From: an uncultured Spirochaetaceae bacterium
GTDB lineage: Bacteria; Spirochaetota; Spirochaetia; Sphaerochaetales; Sphaerochaetaceae
Length of the DNA: 49,298 nt
Direction of reading: 5' to 3'
Assembly (NCBI GenBank): GCA_944392985.1
Contig: CALXYL010000017.1
Coordinates: forward strand, 1 to 49,298
This document shows positions 17,449-25,810 of the stretch, piece after piece (the first letter of the stretch is position 1; each line of letters begins with the position of its first letter). A program made the translations under genes and the position numbers. The notes beneath the pieces were generated by a model, which was given only the letters and a program-made list of their open reading frames with translations, made no database searches and was not told where the DNA came from.

Positions 17449-18581
17449 AGAACCCCCTTCGTGCTCGCCACTCGCGCGTCTCCGGGAATTCTCCTGACAG
17501 CTTTTCTCATCGCCCTGGCAAACGCCTTGAACAGCGCCTCAGCAGTGTGGTGGCTGTCCCCATCAGGCAGCGCGGATAGATAGAGGTTGCAGCCTGCTGC
17601 AGCTGTGAATGAACGGAAGAAGTGCCGAACAAGCTCGGTCGGGAAATCCCCGATCCGGTCCATCGTGAATGAGGCATCCCACATCAGCTCAGGACGCCCG
17701 GAGAAATCGATGGCGGCAGAAGCCACCGTATCATCCATCGTAACCATCTCAAAGCCATAGCGTTCGATTCCCCTCTTATCCCCGAGAGCCTTCCTTACCG
17801 CCTCACCCAGAGCAAGCGCTGTATCCTCCGTGGTGTGATGGAAATCAACGAATGTATCGCCATGCACTTCCCCATGTGCATCGATACGGGAATGCCTTAC
17901 CACCTGGTCCAGCATATGATCCAGGAATCCTATCCCTGTCACAATCCTGCCTTCCCCCGTTCCATCAAGGTCTACAGAGAGCGAGATATCAGTCTCCTTC
18001 GTCCTTCTACCAACATCGGCTGAGCGGTGAAGCAGCGAGCCGTCATCGACAAGATATGATGCGATATCAAGCCAGCTTGAGCACTTCATCGCAATGACGG
18101 AGGCAAGATCGTCGGGGATATCCATTTTGTCATCGCTGAGAAGGAAGCCCCGGCATCCCATGCTCCTTGCAAGCATCATATCAGTCAGCCTGTCACCGAT
18201 CATGAACGAATGCTCCATATCGTAATCATCACTCCGATACCGGTCGATCATGGCAGTCCCGGGTTTGCGCGTCGAAAGCCCATCCTCCGGCATCGAGAGG
18301 TCGATCAGGATCTCGTCAAAGACGATGCCCTCACCGCTGAGGGTGCTGAATATCCTCTCCGCAGGCCCGGCAAATCCATCATAGGTGAATGCCCGCGTCC
18401 CGACGCCATCCTGGTTCGAGACCATGACAAGAAGATAATCAGTCCTGCTGACTATCTCTCCAAGGGCACGGAACACATATGGGATGTACTCTATACGATC
18501 ATATGAGTCGACCTGCTGCTCACGTACGATCACGCCATCGCGATCGATGAAAAGAACCTTCTTCCTATCCTTCCAAGACAT
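17445..18581 (-). CDS. hisB: Bifunctional HisB
   Basis: The 378-residue fusion has an N-terminal HAD phosphatase (VLFIDRDGVIVREQ, VMVSNQDGVGT, FMIGDRLTDMMLARS) for histidinol phosphate and a C-terminal imidazole glycerol phosphate dehydratase from about residue 190 (TGIGFLDHMLDQVVRHS, DFHHTTEDTALALGEAV, HFFRSFTAAAGCNLYL, HHTAEALFKAFARA) with the metal-binding His clusters. The two-domain form is best known from enterobacteria; many bacteria encode the activities separately. It overlaps hisC by 17 bases and hisH by four. Confidence 0.96.
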   Translation of the reverse strand: MSWKDRKKVLFIDRDGVIVREQQVDSYDRIEYIPYVFRALGEIVSRTDYLLVMVSNQDGVGTRAFTYDGFAGPAERIFSTLSGEGIVFDEILIDLSMPEDGLSTRKPGTAMIDRYRSDDYDMEHSFMIGDRLTDMMLARSMGCRGFLLSDDKMDIPDDLASVIAMKCSSWLDIASYLVDDGSLLHRSADVGRRTKETDISLSVDLDGTGEGRIVTGIGFLDHMLDQVVRHSRIDAHGEVHGDTFVDFHHTTEDTALALGEAVRKALGDKRGIERYGFEMVTMDDTVASAAIDFSGRPELMWDASFTMDRIGDFPTELVRHFFRSFTAAAGCNLYLSALPDGDSHHTAEALFKAFARAMRKAVRRIPGDARVASTKGVL

Positions 18582-19599
18582 CCAACGCCTCCTTCAGGGC
18601 AGTCATCTCACTCTCTGATCCGATCGTGATCCGGATCGTATTCTCCAGCAGAGGCTCGGACGAGCGCAAACGGACGATAATACCCTTTCCAACCAGGTAA
18701 TCATAGAGGGAACGTGCGTCAGTGACACGCATCAGAATGAAATTCGCCTCCGATGGAAGAACTTCCCTGACAAACGGTAACCCTGATAGATATGCAGAGA
18801 ATTCCTTCCTACGGGCTATCGTTTCAGCTATCCGGCTCCTGACACCCTCAATGTCAGAAAGCGCCTCCATCGCAGCTTCCTGATCGGGTCCGGAGACATT
18901 GTATGGCGGCTTTGCCCTCATGAATGCCTCCTGAACGGCACGGCTGGAGACAAGTATCCCGATTCTCGCCCCGGCAGCAGCATAGGCCTTGGAGAGAGTG
19001 CGAAGCACTGCGACACGCTCATTTTCCGCGATAAGGGAAACTGCGGAAGCAAAACCCTCGGAGAAATCTGCGTATGCCTCATCCACCACTGTCATTCCCT
19101 TATTCACCTCAGCTATCTTCCTGATCACAGAAAGCGGATAGATGCGTCCCGTAGGATTGTTAGGGGAGCATATGAACACGATCTTCGGCTTCTCCTTCTC
19201 GATGGCGCTGAGCATTGATTGGGTATCCAGATCAAGCGATGGCGTGAGAGGCACATCAATGACGGATACTCCTGAGACAGAGGCAAAGACCGAGTATGTG
19301 CCATAGGTTGGCCGTTCAATCATGATCCTGTCATGTCCGGGAGAACAGAACATCCTGATGAGCATGTCGATGATCTCATCGGAGCCATTGCCGATCGCCG
19401 TTGAATCGAAAGGAAGTCCCATGACGCTTTCGATCCTCAGCCGCAGCTCGCGGCAAAGCGGATCGGGATAGCGGCAGGATCTGCCTGTCCAGCTTTCATT
19501 GGCATCGAGGAACACACCAGCACTCCCCGAGAACTCGCTTCGCGCACTGCTATAAGGTACAAGATCCCTGATCCAGGGATTGAGAAGCTCAGATACCAT
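18565..19599 (-). CDS. hisC: Histidinol-phosphate aminotransferase HisC
   Basis: The 344-residue PLP enzyme converts imidazole acetol phosphate to histidinol phosphate. Motifs include GNGSDEIIDML, CSPNNPTGRIYPL with the Asn that contacts the cofactor, VVDEAYADFSEGF, and RTLSKAYAAAGARIGIL with the Schiff-base Lys. The ATG at 19599 follows GAGG and sits inside the end of hisD; a TTG two codons earlier is possible. It overlaps hisB by 17 bases. Confidence 0.96.
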   Translation of the reverse strand: MVSELLNPWIRDLVPYSSARSEFSGSAGVFLDANESWTGRSCRYPDPLCRELRLRIESVMGLPFDSTAIGNGSDEIIDMLIRMFCSPGHDRIMIERPTYGTYSVFASVSGVSVIDVPLTPSLDLDTQSMLSAIEKEKPKIVFICSPNNPTGRIYPLSVIRKIAEVNKGMTVVDEAYADFSEGFASAVSLIAENERVAVLRTLSKAYAAAGARIGILVSSRAVQEAFMRAKPPYNVSGPDQEAAMEALSDIEGVRSRIAETIARRKEFSAYLSGLPFVREVLPSEANFILMRVTDARSLYDYLVGKGIIVRLRSSEPLLENTIRITIGSESEMTALKEALDVLEG

Positions 19600-20875
19600 C
19601 ACCAACCCTCACTTTCACAGCATAGCTATGGGCCGCAAGCCCTTCAGCTTCAGCCATTGTCATGATGGTCCTTCCGAGATTGGCAAGACCATGTCCTGTT
19701 ATCCTCTGGAATGTGATCTTCTTCAGGAACGAGTCCAGTGAGACTCCCGACGAGGAGCGCGCCCAGCCGGATGTCGGCAGGGTGTGGTTCGTGCCTGACG
19801 CATAGTCACCGGCAGACTCCGGGGTATATGGGCCAACGAAAACCGAGCCCGCATTCTCCACCCTTTCTGCAAGCTCATCGGCATTCGCTGTGGAAAGGAT
19901 GAGATGCTCCGGGGCATATGCGTTGACGGCATCGATCAAGGCATCGTCGGAGTGGAATGGAAATGCAAAGGAATGGGAAAGCGATGGAAGCATGTACTCA
20001 TGCCTTCCGATGAGTGCAAGCTCCTCCCCGATGGCCTTCTCGACCGCGCTGTGGATGGATGCCGCCTCTGCGAGGCTATCAGATCTGATCAGGAGCATTG
20101 CCTGGCTGTCAGGGCCATGCTCCGCCTGTGAAAGGAGATCAGCAGCCGCGTAGGAGGGATCTGAAGAGCGATCAATGACAACCATCACCTCTGAAGGCCC
20201 TGCAAGCATATCGATGGCTGTATCGGAGGAGACCTGGCGCTTCGCTTCCGTGACGTAGCTGTTCCCCGGACCGAATATCTTATCACGCCGCGGCACGCTC
20301 TCAGTGCCATAGGCGAAAGCCGCGATCGCCTGCGCACCACCGACCTTCAGGACTTTCCCCACACCGGCAGATGAGGCGGCGTAGAGTATCGCGGGGCTGA
20401 CAACGCCGTTCTTCGCTGGCGTTGCTAGAATGATATCCTGGCATCCCGCCACGACAGCTGGTATGGCGAGCATGAGGACAGTGGAGAAAAGCGGCGCTGT
20501 TCCACCTGGCACATAGAGCCCGACATGCCTTATCGGTACGACACGGCGGGAGCATACAACGCCTTCCTCCGTCTCAACGCACTCTTCCTGGGGCCTCTCC
20601 GCCTCATGGAAACACCTTATATTCGCCCCCGCATGCCTGATCGCCTCCTTAAGATCCTCAGGGACGGCCGCCTCAGCCTCCTCGAATTCACGCTCGGAGA
20701 CAAAGAGGGAATCCAGTGATGATCCATCGAAGCGCAGGGCGTAATCACGAAGTGCCTCATCGCCCCTCTTGCGGACATCGCTGACAATAGAGCGGACAGC
20801 CTCAGTTATATCATCCCGTCCTTCCGCAGGACGTTTCAGAAGAGAATCATCATACTCAGAAAACCGCAGATACAT
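19589..20875 (-). CDS. hisD: Histidinol dehydrogenase HisD
   Basis: The 428-residue Zn enzyme oxidises histidinol to histidine with NAD+ in two steps. It carries LYVPGGTAPLFSTVLMLAIPA, KVGGAQAIAAFAYGTESVPRRDKIFGPGN, MLAGPSEVMVV, LLSQAEHGPDSQ and APEHL, with the family's catalytic Glu-His. The ATG at 20875 follows GGAG from the last codons of hisG; a GTG at 20884 is less likely. Length is normal. Confidence 0.97.
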   Translation of the reverse strand: MYLRFSEYDDSLLKRPAEGRDDITEAVRSIVSDVRKRGDEALRDYALRFDGSSLDSLFVSEREFEEAEAAVPEDLKEAIRHAGANIRCFHEAERPQEECVETEEGVVCSRRVVPIRHVGLYVPGGTAPLFSTVLMLAIPAVVAGCQDIILATPAKNGVVSPAILYAASSAGVGKVLKVGGAQAIAAFAYGTESVPRRDKIFGPGNSYVTEAKRQVSSDTAIDMLAGPSEVMVVIDRSSDPSYAAADLLSQAEHGPDSQAMLLIRSDSLAEAASIHSAVEKAIGEELALIGRHEYMLPSLSHSFAFPFHSDDALIDAVNAYAPEHLILSTANADELAERVENAGSVFVGPYTPESAGDYASGTNHTLPTSGWARSSSGVSLDSFLKKITFQRITGHGLANLGRTIMTMAEAEGLAAHSYAVKVRVGDGI

Positions 20876-20880
20876 ACCAA

Positions 20881-21741
20881 TCACTCCGTCATCTTCTCGA
20901 TATTCATCACAAGGATGCCTTCCGCGCCAAGGCGCCTCAGCTCCTCGAATACCGCCCAGAAGCGGCCTTCATCGACTGCGGACTGCACTGAGACCCAGCC
21001 TTTATCCATCAGCGGTGTCACAGTAGGGCTCTTCATGCCGCCGATCACCCTCGCCGCCTCCGGCAGCTTCTCCTCGGGGAGATTGAAGAGAATGTACTTC
21101 TTATGGCGTGCCATCATCACAGCATCAATGCGCTCCAGCAGACGGCGGAGAAGCTCCTTCTTACCTTCATCCATATCGTCCCTCGCGATCATCACGGCAG
21201 AGGAGCGGTAGATGCACTCAACCTCATCAAGGCCATTCATCTTCAGTGTCGTCCCCGTCGAGACCAGATCTGCGATCGCATCAGCAACCCCGATGTCCAC
21301 TGTCACCTCCACAGAACCGGAAACGACGACAAGCTCCGCGCTGATACCCTTTTCCTTCAGGAGGCCACCGACAATCCTCGGATAGGATGTCGCGATCCTC
21401 TTCCCTTCAAGCGACTCGAGCCCTGTGTAGGCGAAGCCATGCGGCACTGCTATCGAAAGGCGGCAGGACGCGAAGCCAAGATCGCGCACGACTGAAAGGG
21501 GCACACCGCTCTCATCGTACTCATTGCGTCCGACAATCCCGATATCCGCAACCCCATCAGCGACGTAGCCGGGAATGTCATCATCGCGGACGAAGAGGAA
21601 CTCCAGAGGGAAGCCCGATGCCATGGCCTTCAGCACACGGCTATCCGCGTTCACATCGATTCCGCACGACCTGATGATATCAAGGCTCTTCTCCGAAAGC
21701 CTTCCGCTCTTCTGCACAGCGATACTGAGAACATCATCCAT
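20881..21741 (-). CDS. hisG: ATP phosphoribosyltransferase HisG (long form)
   Basis: HisG starts histidine synthesis by joining ATP and PRPP and is usually inhibited by histidine. From the ATG after GAAGGAGG the product has 286 residues, so it is the long form with a C-terminal ACT-like domain (about 210-286, ending in the region ILVMNIEKMTE) and needs no HisZ. Motifs: IAVQKSGRLSEKSL, YVADGVADIGIVGRNEY, the PRPP-loop area DAIADLVSTGTTLKMNGL. It is first in the his operon and just downstream of the leader ORF and hairpin described separately. Confidence 0.96.
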   Translation of the reverse strand: MDDVLSIAVQKSGRLSEKSLDIIRSCGIDVNADSRVLKAMASGFPLEFLFVRDDDIPGYVADGVADIGIVGRNEYDESGVPLSVVRDLGFASCRLSIAVPHGFAYTGLESLEGKRIATSYPRIVGGLLKEKGISAELVVVSGSVEVTVDIGVADAIADLVSTGTTLKMNGLDEVECIYRSSAVMIARDDMDEGKKELLRRLLERIDAVMMARHKKYILFNLPEEKLPEAARVIGGMKSPTVTPLMDKGWVSVQSAVDEGRFWAVFEELRRLGAEGILVMNIEKMTE

Positions 21742-21756
21742 ACTGCCTCCTTCAGG

Positions 21757-21787
21757 AAAAAGAAAAGCCTCCCGCCACTGGGAGGCC
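21757..21787 (-). terminator. Intrinsic terminator in the hisG leader (attenuator)
   Basis: On the minus strand, GCCTCCC and GGGAGGC form a seven-pair GC stem with a six-base loop, followed by TTTTCTTTTT. This is a textbook intrinsic terminator, but it lies directly before the hisG ribosome site and start, so it must be passed to express the operon. It is placed right for an attenuator. Its 5' arm could also pair with the GGAGGC of the hisG ribosome site. Confidence 0.8.
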
Positions 21788-21802
21788 ATTATCATAATGA
21801 AC

Positions 21803-21841
21803 CCATCATGGCGCCGTCATGATACAAGCACTGCATGATGG
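21803..21841 (-). promoter_or_regulatory. Competing hairpins of the his leader
   Basis: CCATCATG (21834-21841), which covers the His codons, is the exact complement of CATGATGG (21803-21810). The latter can instead pair by its CATGAT with ATCATG at 21818-21823. The strand just below, GCCAT near 21812, can pair with ATGGC at the start of the terminator stem (near 21786-21790). These mutually exclusive pairings match a pause/antiterminator/terminator layout. Energies were not computed. Confidence 0.55.
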
Positions 21842-21864
21842 ATATGCACGATCTTCCTTTCCAT
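21817..21864 (-). CDS. hisL: Candidate his leader peptide
   Basis: A 15-codon ORF, MERKIVHIHHAVLVS, ends 30 bases before the terminator hairpin. Three of its residues are His, in the run His-Ile-His-His. A shorter version starting at GTG (21849) gives MHIHHAVLVS and has AAGGAAG just before it, a better ribosome site than the ATG has. Histidine leader peptides work by ribosome stalling at His codons when charged tRNA-His is scarce, which opens the antiterminator. The His run is shorter than the seven in E. coli hisL. Confidence 0.65.
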   Translation of the reverse strand: MERKIVHIHHAVLVS

Positions 21865-21895
21865 ATCGAAACGGTACAGGAAGGAAACGGTATAG

Positions 21896-22474
21896 TCAAC
21901 TCTCAAGACGCTTCTCCAGCTCTTTTCTCAGCCTTCTTGCATAGCACGAGGAACTGATCGCGCCATAGATCATGACAACACCCGAAGCGAAGAGGACAGC
22001 CGCAACGATCGTCAGAAGCACTGTCGGCAGGATATTCGGGAAGATGAAGAGTATGAGCGCAAAGACAAAGGAGAGGACAGTCTCAAGTCCGACGGAGCCG
22101 GAAGGGATGTCGAGACGGGAAAGCCAGATAAGATCGACAAGGTCAACGATTCCCGTAAGGAGGAATGCTGCCGCCGCGATGTATACAAGGAACCTGAGTA
22201 TGGCTCCCGGGAAAGCAAGGGCAACAAGCAGGATAACAAGCCCCACAACCGCATCAGCAAGTCCCTTCCCAAGAAGCATGCCGGAAAGCGAGGATCCGAT
22301 GCCTTCTCCTATCCGATGCCTCATCAGCAGTGTTCTGAATCCATCGAATGCAAGGTATAGGCCAAAGGCCGCGACGACGACGGAGACGATGCTCTCAGGA
22401 GGGCTCAGGAGGATATAGAGTCCGAGGGATATCAGAAGCAACGCGGAAATGATCATAGGAATATATCTTTTCAT
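21896..22474 (-). CDS. HdeD/DUF308-like membrane protein
   Basis: From MKRYIPM the 192-residue protein has about six hydrophobic segments arranged in pairs (IISALLLISLGLYILL, SVVVAAFGLYLAFDGF, VVGLVILLVALAFPG, FLVYIAAAAFLLTGIVDL, LSFVFALILFIFPNIL, VLLTIVAAVLFASGVVMIYG), then a basic tail RRLRKELEKRLES. The repeated pattern GxY/LxF.G fits the DUF308/HdeD family, linked to acid or stress tolerance in enterobacteria; role here unknown. It lies upstream of the his leader on the same strand and diverges from cysE. The ribosome site is weak, so the start is uncertain. Confidence 0.75.
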   Translation of the reverse strand: MKRYIPMIISALLLISLGLYILLSPPESIVSVVVAAFGLYLAFDGFRTLLMRHRIGEGIGSSLSGMLLGKGLADAVVGLVILLVALAFPGAILRFLVYIAAAAFLLTGIVDLVDLIWLSRLDIPSGSVGLETVLSFVFALILFIFPNILPTVLLTIVAAVLFASGVVMIYGAISSSCYARRLRKELEKRLES

Positions 22475-22580
22475 GATAATAGTATCGGCACAGATTGCCG
22501 GGAAGGAAAGCATTTTTTCTCCTCAGCGGGAAGCCCTGCCTCTGTTGCAACGCCGCTGCTATCGGGCGCATAATCTCGGC

Positions 22581-23354
22581 ATGGATGGATATGTGGCTGA
22601 CCTCCCTCGGATGGAGGAGATCGCAAGGCTTGAGGAGCTGCTGATGGATGGCTTCTTCAGGGAGAGGAAGGAAAGCATGGAAAAGGCGCTTTCCTTTCTT
22701 CAGAGCGCCTCTGAGACGGCGTTGAGGGCCTATGGCTTCCCGGACTGCAGCAGCAAGGCTGAAAGGACGGCAAAAGCACTGGAAGAAGCTGTACCGGAGC
22801 TGCAGAGGAGCCTTCTCAGGGATGCGGAAGCCGGCTTCGAAGGCGACCCCGCGGCAAGGAGTATCGGAGAGGTTATCCTCTGCTATCCCATAATCCGCAC
22901 GCTGACGATGCATCGCACTGCCCATCTGCTCTACATGCACGGTATCCCGCTGATTCCACGCATGATGAATGAGGTCATGCATTCCTCGACCGGCATAGAC
23001 ATCCATCCCGGCGCTACCATCGGCGAAAGGTTCTTCATCGATCATGGCACCGGCGTCGTCATCGGGGAAACAACCATCATCGGCAACTCCGTGAAGCTAT
23101 ACCAGGGAGTTACCCTTGGCGCGCTCTCGATCCCGAAGAAAGGATGCGGACAGATACTCGAAGGGGCGAAGCGGCATCCGACGATCGAGGACAATGTCAC
23201 GATCTATGCCAATGCAACGATACTCGGAGACATCACGATAGGACGCAACAGCGTCATCGCATCCAACGCATGGATCAGGGAATCAATACCCCCTGACTCA
23301 ATCGTCAAGACCGCGATGCCGGAGATCAGGGTACGCCCAAGGAGGAAGGAATGA
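22581..23354 (+). CDS. cysE: Serine O-acetyltransferase CysE
   Basis: The enzyme makes O-acetylserine, the substrate of cysteine synthase. The C-terminal half is a left-handed beta-helix of hexapeptides with the active-site parts TGIDIHPGATIGERFFIDHGTGVVIGE and the loop LGALSIPKKG. The N-terminal half is helical (LEELLMDGFFRERKESMEKALSFL), then MHRTAHLLYMHGIP. The start is unsure: I chose the ATG giving 257 residues because an upstream start at 22449 would overlap the divergent gene. No clear ribosome site is visible. It overlaps cysK by four bases, so both enzymes are made together and could form the cysteine synthase complex. Confidence 0.93.
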   Translation: MDGYVADLPRMEEIARLEELLMDGFFRERKESMEKALSFLQSASETALRAYGFPDCSSKAERTAKALEEAVPELQRSLLRDAEAGFEGDPAARSIGEVILCYPIIRTLTMHRTAHLLYMHGIPLIPRMMNEVMHSSTGIDIHPGATIGERFFIDHGTGVVIGETTIIGNSVKLYQGVTLGALSIPKKGCGQILEGAKRHPTIEDNVTIYANATILGDITIGRNSVIASNAWIRESIPPDSIVKTAMPEIRVRPRRKE

Positions 23355-24277
23355 TCCACCCATCAGCTGCTTCGCTTATCGGGAACACCCCGCTTGTACG
23401 CCTGGAGCGCATAGAAAAAGCACTGGGACTCAAAGCCACGATAGCGGCCAAACTGGAATATCTCAATCCATCAGGATCGATCAAGGACCGCGTTGCGCTA
23501 TCGATGATCGAAGAGGCAGAAAGGCAGGGGAAGCTCAAGGAAGGCTCCGTCATCATAGAGCCGACTTCCGGCAACACAGGAATCGGACTTGCTGCCGTCG
23601 CAGCCGCACGCGGCTACCGTACGATCATCGTCATGCCGGACACGATGTCAGAGGAAAGACGGAAGCTGATGAAGGCATATGGAGCCGAACTCGTGCTTAC
23701 AGATGGTTCGAAGGGCATGAAAGGAGCAATCGATAAAGCAAAGGAGCTTGCTGCATCCATACCAGGCAGCTTCATACCTGACCAGTTCGGAAACCCTGCC
23801 AACCCGCTTGCGCACCGGAGAGGAACAGGGCCGGAGATACTCGCAGATACAGATGGCTCCATTGATATCCTCGTCGCAGGTGTCGGAACGGGAGGAACGA
23901 TCACGGGAACTGGAGAATACCTGAGGAAGATGAAGCCGGAAGTGCGGATCATCGCTGTCGAGCCAGCTGCTTCCCCCGTCCTTTCAGAGGGACGTGCAGG
24001 AAAGCATGGGATACAGGGAATCGGGGCAGGCTTCATCCCATCCATCCTCAACACATCAGTTTACGATGAGATAATCGCAGTCACTGATCAGGATGCAGTC
24101 ACGACGGCCCAGATGATCGGCAGGAAGGAAGGCATCCTCGTCGGCATCTCTTCGGGAGCGGCTGCCTACGCCGCGATCAAGGCGGCAGGAAGGCCGGAGA
24201 ACAGCGGAAAGCTCATCGTCGTGATCTTCCCCGATGGCGGGGATAGATATCTATCTGCAGGGCTCTTTGACGAATGA
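23351..24277 (+). CDS. cysK: Cysteine synthase A
   Basis: The 308-residue PLP enzyme makes cysteine from O-acetylserine and sulfide. The PLP Lys is in LNPSGSIKDRVALSMI, the substrate loop in EPTSGNTGIGLAAVAAARGY, the phosphate loop in GVGTGGTITGTGEYL, and the C-terminal ISSGAAAYAA is conserved. The ATG overlaps the cysE stop. Length and motifs are those of CysK type A; CysM is less likely but not excluded. Confidence 0.96.
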   Translation: MIHPSAASLIGNTPLVRLERIEKALGLKATIAAKLEYLNPSGSIKDRVALSMIEEAERQGKLKEGSVIIEPTSGNTGIGLAAVAAARGYRTIIVMPDTMSEERRKLMKAYGAELVLTDGSKGMKGAIDKAKELAASIPGSFIPDQFGNPANPLAHRRGTGPEILADTDGSIDILVAGVGTGGTITGTGEYLRKMKPEVRIIAVEPAASPVLSEGRAGKHGIQGIGAGFIPSILNTSVYDEIIAVTDQDAVTTAQMIGRKEGILVGISSGAAAYAAIKAAGRPENSGKLIVVIFPDGGDRYLSAGLFDE

Positions 24278-24285
24278 TAGAAGAA

Positions 24286-24304
24286 AGGAGGGTGAAGCCC
24301 TCCT
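24286..24304. terminator. Hairpin between convergent cysK and transporter genes
   Basis: AGGAGGG and CCCTCCT form a seven-pair stem around a five-base loop (TGAAG) between the cysK stop and the stop of the opposing amino-acid transporter gene. It lacks a long T run, so it is a probable rather than certain terminator for both. Confidence 0.6.
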
Positions 24305-24309
24305 CTCCA

Positions 24310-25809
24310 TCACTCGATCTCCTTGATCCCCCGGAGGATCTTCTCCTTCTTCCTGCGATGCGGATCGATCGCATGCTCAACCATCGTGACGATCTTCGTC
24401 AGCAGAGCTGAGATCACGAAGTACATGATAGCAGTCACGATGAGTGGGAAGAATGCCTCGTATGTCCTGGACCTGACAAGGTCACTTATCTTCGTCAGAT
24501 CAAGAACGGCGATATAGCCGACAACCGATGTCTCCTTGATCAGCGTCACCACCTCATTGCGGTAGATCGGAAGGAAGTGCTGCGCCGCCTGGGGAAGTAT
24601 GATGCGGAAGAAACTCTGCCCGTCGGAGTAACCAAGGGCCCTTGAAGCCTCCCTCTGCCCCCTACCGATCGCATTGCACCCGACACGGAGCATATCGATC
24701 ATCGAACAGGCGAACATCAGCGAGAACCCGACGACGGAAACCCATGTGCCGCTCAGCGATGACGATCCGAACACGATGTAATAGAGGATCATCAGCAGCA
24801 GGACCGTCGGCATACCATGGATCAGCCACAGGAAGAAATTCGTCGCTCCATTGGCAACACGGCTACCTTTCCTGCAGAGCATATAGACAAGAAAGCCCAA
24901 TACAGTGCCGGCGATGATGGAAGAAAGCGTGATGAGCACAGTCACTCCTGCGCCCTGGACGAAGAGCTTCCATCTGCCTTCCCTCATGAATGTCTTCTCG
25001 AAGCTCAGCGCGAGCGACTCGAAGAAGCCCACCGCAGAATCATCCTCGCCGAGTATGACAACGCGGATCGGAGTGGAGTAATACACATCGGAAAGCGTTC
25101 CTGTCTCGTTGCGCTCAGCACTGACAACGATATTCATGCCGATGTCATACTTGCCGCTCTCAACACCGGGAGCGATTGCCTCGAACGGAACCTCGAAGAA
25201 CTCCGGAGTGTAGCCATAGGCGCGTGCAAAGCGGCAGATGAAGTCGACATCGAACCCTGATATCTGCCCATTGCTGATGAATGAGAAGGGCTCATAGCCA
25301 CCTTCGACAGCAACTGTGATCGTGCCGTTCTCCCCGGTGAAACCGGTTGTATCGCACTTGTCATTCACAGGGTCGAAATCAGCGATCCAGTAATCATAGA
25401 GCTCCGCGAGCATCCCATTCTCATGACTCTCCCTGATGAAGGCGTTGAGCTCTGACAGGAGCCTGTCCTGCTTTGCGTTATTGCCGATGATGCACGTTGC
25501 ATCGATATACCCCGCTGGCTCCTCAAGGACTGTCAGCTCCGGATGGTTCTTCTTCTGGACACCATAGCTGACCTCCTCGATGAGATAGCCATCGACCTTG
25601 CCGGACTGGAGGGCAAGGATCATATCATTGGGCATCGTATAATACTGGAACGTCGTATCAGGCACCCTATCCTGGATCAGCTCCTCATAGAGCACCGCAG
25701 TCTGCACCCCGATATCATGGCCATTGAGATCCTCGATCGTCTCGAACTCCGCCGCGCTCAGCACTGACAGGGCCGCAATGAGGATCGTGATGAATGCAAT
25801 CCGTCTCAT
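24310..25809 (-). CDS. Fused amino-acid-binding protein and ABC permease
   Basis: The 499-residue polypeptide joins a periplasmic solute-binding region to an ABC permease. It starts with a signal-like segment (MRRIAFITILIAALSVLSAA), then SBP family 3 sequence up to about residue 260 (with GTITVAVEGGYEPFSFISNGQISGFDVDFI), then a permease of about five segments with the EAA-like loop ASRALGYSDGQSFFRIILPQAAQHFLPIYRNE. The binding part holds what looks like two stretches of SBP sequence (one ending near WIADFDP, one from GTITVAV), so it may be a tandem or degenerate pair. The ATG directly follows the ATPase gene stop (TAG-G-ATG). Polar amino acids are the likely cargo. Confidence 0.85.
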   Translation of the reverse strand: MRRIAFITILIAALSVLSAAEFETIEDLNGHDIGVQTAVLYEELIQDRVPDTTFQYYTMPNDMILALQSGKVDGYLIEEVSYGVQKKNHPELTVLEEPAGYIDATCIIGNNAKQDRLLSELNAFIRESHENGMLAELYDYWIADFDPVNDKCDTTGFTGENGTITVAVEGGYEPFSFISNGQISGFDVDFICRFARAYGYTPEFFEVPFEAIAPGVESGKYDIGMNIVVSAERNETGTLSDVYYSTPIRVVILGEDDSAVGFFESLALSFEKTFMREGRWKLFVQGAGVTVLITLSSIIAGTVLGFLVYMLCRKGSRVANGATNFFLWLIHGMPTVLLLMILYYIVFGSSSLSGTWVSVVGFSLMFACSMIDMLRVGCNAIGRGQREASRALGYSDGQSFFRIILPQAAQHFLPIYRNEVVTLIKETSVVGYIAVLDLTKISDLVRSRTYEAFFPLIVTAIMYFVISALLTKIVTMVEHAIDPHRRKKEKILRGIKEIE

Positions 25810-25810
25810 C

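Noticed and set aside
21757-21900. T-box riboswitch before hisG
   Set aside because: There is no T-box consensus and only about 100 bases of leader; the short His-codon ORF explains it better.
22395-23045. 216-codon ORF on the minus strand across cysE
   Set aside because: It lies antisense to the clear CysE reading frame and has no recognisable domain; codon periodicity belongs to cysE.
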